A DNA stretch of 64,000 nucleotides from positions 189,923 to 253,922 of the forward strand of contig LUCM01002402.1 of NCBI GenBank assembly GCA_008360955.1. Direction: 5' to 3'. Below, piece by piece: positions 58,621-64,000 of the stretch. The DNA is from Fasciolopsis buskii. Its lineage: Eukaryota; Platyhelminthes; Trematoda; Plagiorchiida; Fasciolidae. A program made the translations under genes and the position numbers. Below the pieces are notes generated by a model. It did no database searches and was not told the DNA's origin. It saw only the letters and a program-made list of their open reading frames with translations. Within the stretch, counting starts at the first letter, position 1. Each line of letters starts with the position of its first letter.

Positions 58621-61600
58621 TGTGAAGTTACACTTGCGAATAGGCATTTAGTTTCACGTCCCTGAGTATCTTTGCATTCGTAAATTTACTTCTACAAGTG
58701 CATTTGCATTTCCTGACATATAACAGAAGGTCAGTTTTTCAGCAAGTCGTCCACCACACAGTATTAACATTGAAAAAACCTGTTCGTTTTCATTCAAGCC
58801 GCGTTCCAATGCTCAATCGGTTTGACACATCAAAGATAGCACGCAACACACTAGCCAAACTGCAATTTCAGCAAGGAGAGCGCAATTAGTGGTTAGAAAA
58901 TTAGCCATCGGTACATTCTGATTGACAGTCCACAGTCTGTCTGTTAAAACAACAAAGGAAATTCGAAATTTTGTAAATAAAATTGAAGACAACCGAATGT
59001 CAGCATCCAAAGCCGTTGGCAAATGATATCAGTGGAAAGGTGCGCCTTCTCGAAATCATGAATGGCCTTGGGGTTTGGAAACAGTGACCTCATCAAGATC
59101 AACTACACTTTTACGCGGCAAATTTTGTCGTCTCTTGGGCGGTCATGTAAATTCAAAAGTTCCGGGGACTTTACCGGCGGGAGTGAGGGAGCAGTGAACT
59201 ACGTCAGGGTCATCTCATGACTATGAAACGGACAATTAGAACCATTAATTCTGACTATTTCTGTTTAGCCACAACGCCCAGAAATACACGAAATGATCTA
59301 GCCTTCTTTCACCGTGTCGTGTCCATTCATTGTGACGGAATTTCAAGGAAAATCGCGATTCCATGTTTCTCCATCAAATGGATTCCTTGAAAAGTTTTCT
59401 TTCACTTGGGTTTTGAGGTACACCATTTGCAAGACACAAATGAAGATAAGCACTTTGGTTGATAAATCGGTACTTTTGTCCTGAAACGTTAAACGTAAGG
59501 AGCAAGCAGGAGGGCATAACCTCGGAGCTGCTCGACTGATTTAATCTTTGTTCATTGAAATATTGTCGCTGACTATAGGAAGGAACAATGTCCTGCAGAA
59601 ATTATCAATTGCAACAAAACGATTTAGGTGCAACATAGGTCTGCATCCTCGGTAAAATGTTGTCTAATATGTAGGCGAATTTATATTTGTAAGGGTGAAG
59701 AATGCGCAATGCATTACCCGGAGGCTATGGACGAATTTCATTTAAATAATTCATCCATTCAAAATGCTTTAATGATTGAACAGACTCGAGATGAGTTCGT
59801 TTTGGCAAACCGACTATATTGTTCGAACAATCCCCGGAATTCCCTATTCGCGTGCACTTCACTCTCCCAAATGTGAATTCACAGTGTGCCTCCTTAACTG
59901 CGCGTCAATGTTAGCAGGACAGTTTGCCCGTGCACGATTTTCTACATTTAAACAAAGTAGTGATATTATTCAATGAATAATTTTCCGAATACAAATGAGA
60001 TTTGTTGATTTTAGTTCAAATGGTGATTAGTAACTAGATTTGCTATTAACAGTGCCACGGTATACCCGTGGCACTGCCGGCAGAAACTGACCGACAAAAT
60101 ATTTTATCATATTCTAATTAAATATGACATGTTTTAATAGAAAAAATCGGTAAAAGAATTATCACTGTATTGAATAAATCAAACGCAATTATTTTCTATA
60201 TCAGACCCCTCCTCCATTATGGCTATTCATAACATTTTGAACAAAAAAGCAGGCTACAGCTCCATCCAAAACCATATTTTATGGACTTGAGAAAAAAAGT
60301 GTCAAATTACCGATTTTGTTTAGTTGGTTGTCAAGCACACGTGGACGTTTTGAATTGATCCCGGCGTGCAATCCGAATAAATTAGTAATTATTTTCTACG
60401 CAACTTCTCGTCCTGATCTGGATAACACAATCACTGGTACGGCGTGAACACATGCAAAATGTGAAGCCTCGTGTGTGAAAAATCATAGGAACACGCACGA
60501 CTAGTTACAAAACCCGTTCATCTGTGTCTGGTCACGCAAGATTTCTGCCAGAATGTGTCCGTGGTTCTTACGTTTCGAATGAGCTAACCAAGTCTGGCAT
60601 ATAGCTGGTCCAAGCATAAAGCGATTAGCTAAGGAGATTAGCGGTTTACCAAGGGCTCGACTGGGACGGATTGTTAAGGAAACATCTAGGAGATTGCCTG
60701 ACAAAGTTTTAAGCCACTTTGCTATTCGGTGGCTACTCACAAGAGTAAAATAATGAATTATGAATTTGGGGCTCACACTCCAACAACGCGAGTGAATCTG
60801 ATGTTCACAAAAGATATCTACTCCTTTGAAGAAGGTGCTTCAAGAAAAGTAATCCGTTTAAGCAAGCCATAATGACAAGAATAGGAAAAAAAGACAATTT
60901 GCTGAGTTATTTTTGACAAAAGGCCTCGATTTGTGAAGATATTGTGAACAAAACATGGTGAATATTTGCCAGGTCGCTTAACTTTCAAAATTCATGTTTA
61001 TTTAGGAACTTAGTCAAAAGCATGGCCATTTTTTGAGCGGAAACCGGTCAGATTAAAACTTTTATCTTTTACGAATCCTACTTATGATAGCGCAAACAGC
61101 AGCTCTTCAAAAACTATCTCGTGGTCAACAGTGGGCTACCAAATTAGAACTCTGACACTTAGGGTTGGAAATTCTCCCTTCATGATTTGGTGCAGTTGTG
61201 TTAACAACTTGTCAAGCGGCGGAATCAATACGAAACTGTCGACATAAGCACACAATTCAAACGTTTGTTCACTGGTAGCCGCTTTATCGGCGTGCATTGA
61301 TGAATCAATGGGGCAAAATTTAATTTAGTTCTGTTGAGCCTGCACTCAGGTATAACTGGTACATTCCTCTGCAGGCGAATACATGCATACTGTGATTGTA
61401 TTCCCCATTTATTCCAAGCACAAAACCACTCTGCTAGTCAATCATTCAGCCGGTCAATGGACGACAAAGAAGGTCGGACTAAAGAAACACGCCAAGGTTG
61501 TTGGTTATGAACAAAAATGTGGGCTTCTAACAAGGAGGATAAGGCTCATCAACGTGCTGAACTATTCTCTATCGACTACACTCCAAATTTGCCGTAAATT

Positions 61601-62885
61601 TTTCAATATCATTTCGCACAATTTAAAAGCGTTCACTTGATTAGTTACACAATTGATTAGATTTAAGAACCTGTGTACGACTAAAGTAATACTAACCTGC
61701 CTACTACTGTTCAAACCCTGTTGCGTGAAAGAACAGTCAAAAAAGATGAATCTGTATGACCAAGTCGATGACAGCATAAGCTCATGAGTGATTATGATCT
61801 AGACGAACGAGTGTGATTCGTTTTTTGTCCTCCTCATTTGTCCACTTCTCTTGTTATTTACTGAGAGATCAATCATTTGACTTAATGTCTAACTAGTTGC
61901 CGGGTTGAATGATGCGTGAACAACAGAAATTTACTCGTTCCTACTCTTTTCGAGTGTGATTTTAATGACGTGCAAGCAAATTTACCTAGAAAGCACGTAA
62001 TAACATATGGTCTTACTTTTCTACCAGGTAATACAAGTAGATACTTCAGAAATCAATCGGAAAACGATGTTGACTGAGGAGTAACCGTTGTTTATTGGTG
62101 CAATTTTGCCTTGTCTTCACAAGATTTAAACTCCAGCACAGGTCGTCAACAGACCCAAAAGCAAGAGACAGAACTAAGCATCATTTTGCTATTTGTTCTG
62201 AAATGTACCGCTTATTGGGCTAACAATACGAAATATATTGGAACATAGACGACCTATTAAAAAATTAAACAAATCGTCTACTTGGTAAACTGACTAGAAA
62301 CCATCCAAAAACAGATACGAAATCAATATTTTACATAAATAACATTCCTGGAAGACACTGTGTTAAAAAATTAGCCGAATTACTGCTTGTTCTGAATGTT
62401 TTTCTAAAAACAAGACCTATCCCAGATGGGAACAAGGGGTTTATCAGAACTAAACAGAGGTTACGAAACCGTGGCTATTGCTCTCACTTTTTTCATCATG
62501 TTCGCTTTCTACTGTCGTCGAAGTCAGTTTCTTCCAATTAAAGTGCACCCAAGGGGTAACTTAATCATGCTGATAAATATGGATTACTTTACACAAAACG
62601 TCAAAGATGATTTTTCACATTTACTTATGCTAGCTGTTTGAAGCAATTACCTTTGCCAAGAACAATGTGAGTGTTTTGATGTATACAATCTGAAGTTTCG
62701 TTTTATTATTCTAAGACGAAAATATCAAATGCGAGCACTTATCACGATCGTTAATCGGAAAACCTTATGTCAACGGCAGCCTTTGACAATCATTTAAATG
62801 CAATCGTGTTGTTATGGAGAATAAAATAGACAGTAAACAAAAATTAGTATGAAGTATACTTTGGAAGTAAAAACGATTCATCTAC

Positions 62886-63120
62886 CTGGCGTAAACAAAA
62901 CCCGGGGTTGTTTTGAGCTCAGTGTCTCAACCAACCCTCGCACACCAATGGATTCGAAATCATCGTATGCTGATTGCTTTTTCGAATACCGTGGAAGCAA
63001 AATGCGGCAAACGAGTAGCAGTTGAACTTTACACAAATTTGCTCGGATAATGCTGTCTCTCGCTATGGTCATCCGCATCTGGCAACTGTTTCTAAAGGTA
63101 GATCCGGATTTCGTTTCCAT
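62886..63120 (-). CDS. Tentative N-terminal TRPC exon
   Basis: The minus strand is open from an ATG at 63120 (METKSGSTFRNSCQ...) to a CCAG/GTAGAT donor at 62885. The last part, KKQSAYDDFESIGVRGLVET then LSSKQPRVLFTPG, looks like a variable channel N-terminus. It ends in phase 1, which is the phase needed by the ankyrin exon at 49922-50607; the joined codon is GTA (Val), giving VLFTPVILKRPLS. TRPC N-termini are not conserved, so this rests on phase, donor and strand. The true start could be a later Met (e.g. MRMTIARD) or another exon. Confidence 0.4.
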
Positions 63121-64000
63121 GAATCAAGGAACGATGTTGTTTACAAAAACGGGCTTTTCTATCGATTTGCTTTCATTGAAATTTTCATACGGTTTTAACG
63201 CTAAGATCTACTTTCAAAAAAAACCAATTTTTCCTTGTTGCATCCTTTTTTGTTGTTTACACTGCTGCTGAACAAACATTCCGTTCTCGATTTGCCAGCT
63301 TCGAAGTAAATTATTTGTTAATATCGTTTGCGTATCCACTAACAAATTACAGATAGAAGATGCGCTGCGAACAAGTTGTTCCCCATCAAGAGATTCACAC
63401 TGTCCCATAACAGAACCGCTTGGCAGATTTCACGTAGCTCTACTCATTAACTTACTATCAACAGACGGTTGTGTTTCTATGTCCCAAATTTCGATATAAC
63501 TGGGCTAATGGTCAAGAAATGCGGCAATTGGTTTCGCGGAAATCGACGGTAAGTTAACTTGGCCATGGGTGGTTTGTTGACAGATTAGACAAAGCGTATG
63601 AAAAGAACAAAGAGTGCGACCTTCGTTCTTCATTTTGGTTGTGTTCGGTAACTTTTAAACGAACGGATTTATCGAGGCGGTGGTTTGACCTCCGAGAAAG
63701 TAATTTTTCAATATGAACACGTAATTGTTTGCTTCAAAAGAGCTGACATATTTTGTCACCGAATTTAACAGTGAATAAAATTGTGCCCAACGATTATTCT
63801 TCCTCGCCCAAATAGAGTCGGTATCAGGCTTTATTGATAAAATTTCTTGGGGCTGACAAAATCAATCTTCTCTAGTTCATATCTTTTGCAAATTCTTTCG
63901 ATCTCGTGGGTCCTATTTTTGGATGATTTTGCCCCCATCTGGTAAGGTTTCGGTCATCCAACGTCGCCTAAATAAACCAAAAAATTGTAAACAGATGGAA
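63121..64000. other. No recognised feature
   Basis: If the tentative first exon is right, this is the 5' flank or 5' UTR/promoter region of the TRPC gene. I see no convincing core promoter element and no coding signature. Confidence 0.4.

Larger units (their letters stand above)
50608..62885 (-). other. Putative first TRPC intron, 12.3 kb
   Basis: This is the region between the ankyrin exon and the tentative N-terminal exon. It holds a tRNA-like sequence (58531-58620) and a cluster of plus-strand open frames (53866-55183) of unknown nature. Elsewhere only short, unassigned open frames in AT-rich DNA are seen. Confidence 0.5.

Noticed and set aside
1..64000. CRISPR arrays, bacterial operons, rRNA genes
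   Set aside because: None seen. The GT-AG introns and eukaryotic retroelements make this a eukaryotic nuclear window.

Overview
This window is eukaryotic, intron-rich nuclear DNA from a draft assembly (one N at 4804). It has no operons, no dense ORFs and only moderate GC. The kinds of repeats (a Penelope-like element, a trematode-style EN/RT non-LTR retrotransposon, tRNA-derived SINEs and hammerhead-like motifs) together with the divergent channel sequence suggest a parasitic flatworm, most likely a trematode with a large genome. The species is inference only.

The dominant gene lies on the minus strand and spans almost the whole window: a TRPC-family (canonical transient receptor potential) cation channel. 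Nine exons were placed by hand from splice signals, continuous reading phase and alignment to what is known of the family. In transcript order they are 50607-49922 (ankyrin repeats and TRP_2 domain with the H-x3-C-x-C-x2-C zinc site), 39716-39543 (TRP_2 end), 35152-34985 (FVAHP motif and pre-S1), 31218-30975 (S1 to S2), 29630-29349 (S2 end to S3 and loop), 19618-19434 (S4 to S5), 14887-14763 (S5 end and turret), 7295-7103 (pore and S6) and 2713-2513 (EWKFAR TRP box). All eight junctions agree in phase. A tentative N-terminal exon (63120-62886) and a tentative C-terminal exon (78-1) would extend the gene to both window edges.

The introns (1.3 to 12.3 kb) carry the rest. From low to high coordinate they hold a duplicated 686-bp fold-back element meeting at the N (4.1-5.5 kb), microsatellites, hammerhead-like motifs (12.7, 15.75, 22.06 kb), a tRNA-like SINE (21.7 kb, minus), a block that reads like exons of an unknown nested gene (22.8-23.74 kb, minus), a degenerate LINE with endonuclease, YSDD reverse transcriptase and C-terminal parts (25.9-28.4 kb, minus), a Penelope-like element with an open 555-codon RT plus GIY-YIG ORF between perfectly sized 117-bp inverted repeats (32.3-34.3 kb, plus), a second RT relic (38.1-38.7 kb, minus), a small hairpin element and tRNA-like sequence (41.3-41.5 kb), a helicase-like Walker A fragment (42.9-43.2 kb, minus), another SINE (49.6 kb, plus), an unexplained run of plus-strand open frames (53.9-55.2 kb) and a tRNA-like sequence (58.5 kb, minus).

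The items most worth following up are the Penelope-like element with its inverted repeats, the unusual pore sequence of the channel, the fold-back twins around the N, and the unassigned coding-like blocks.
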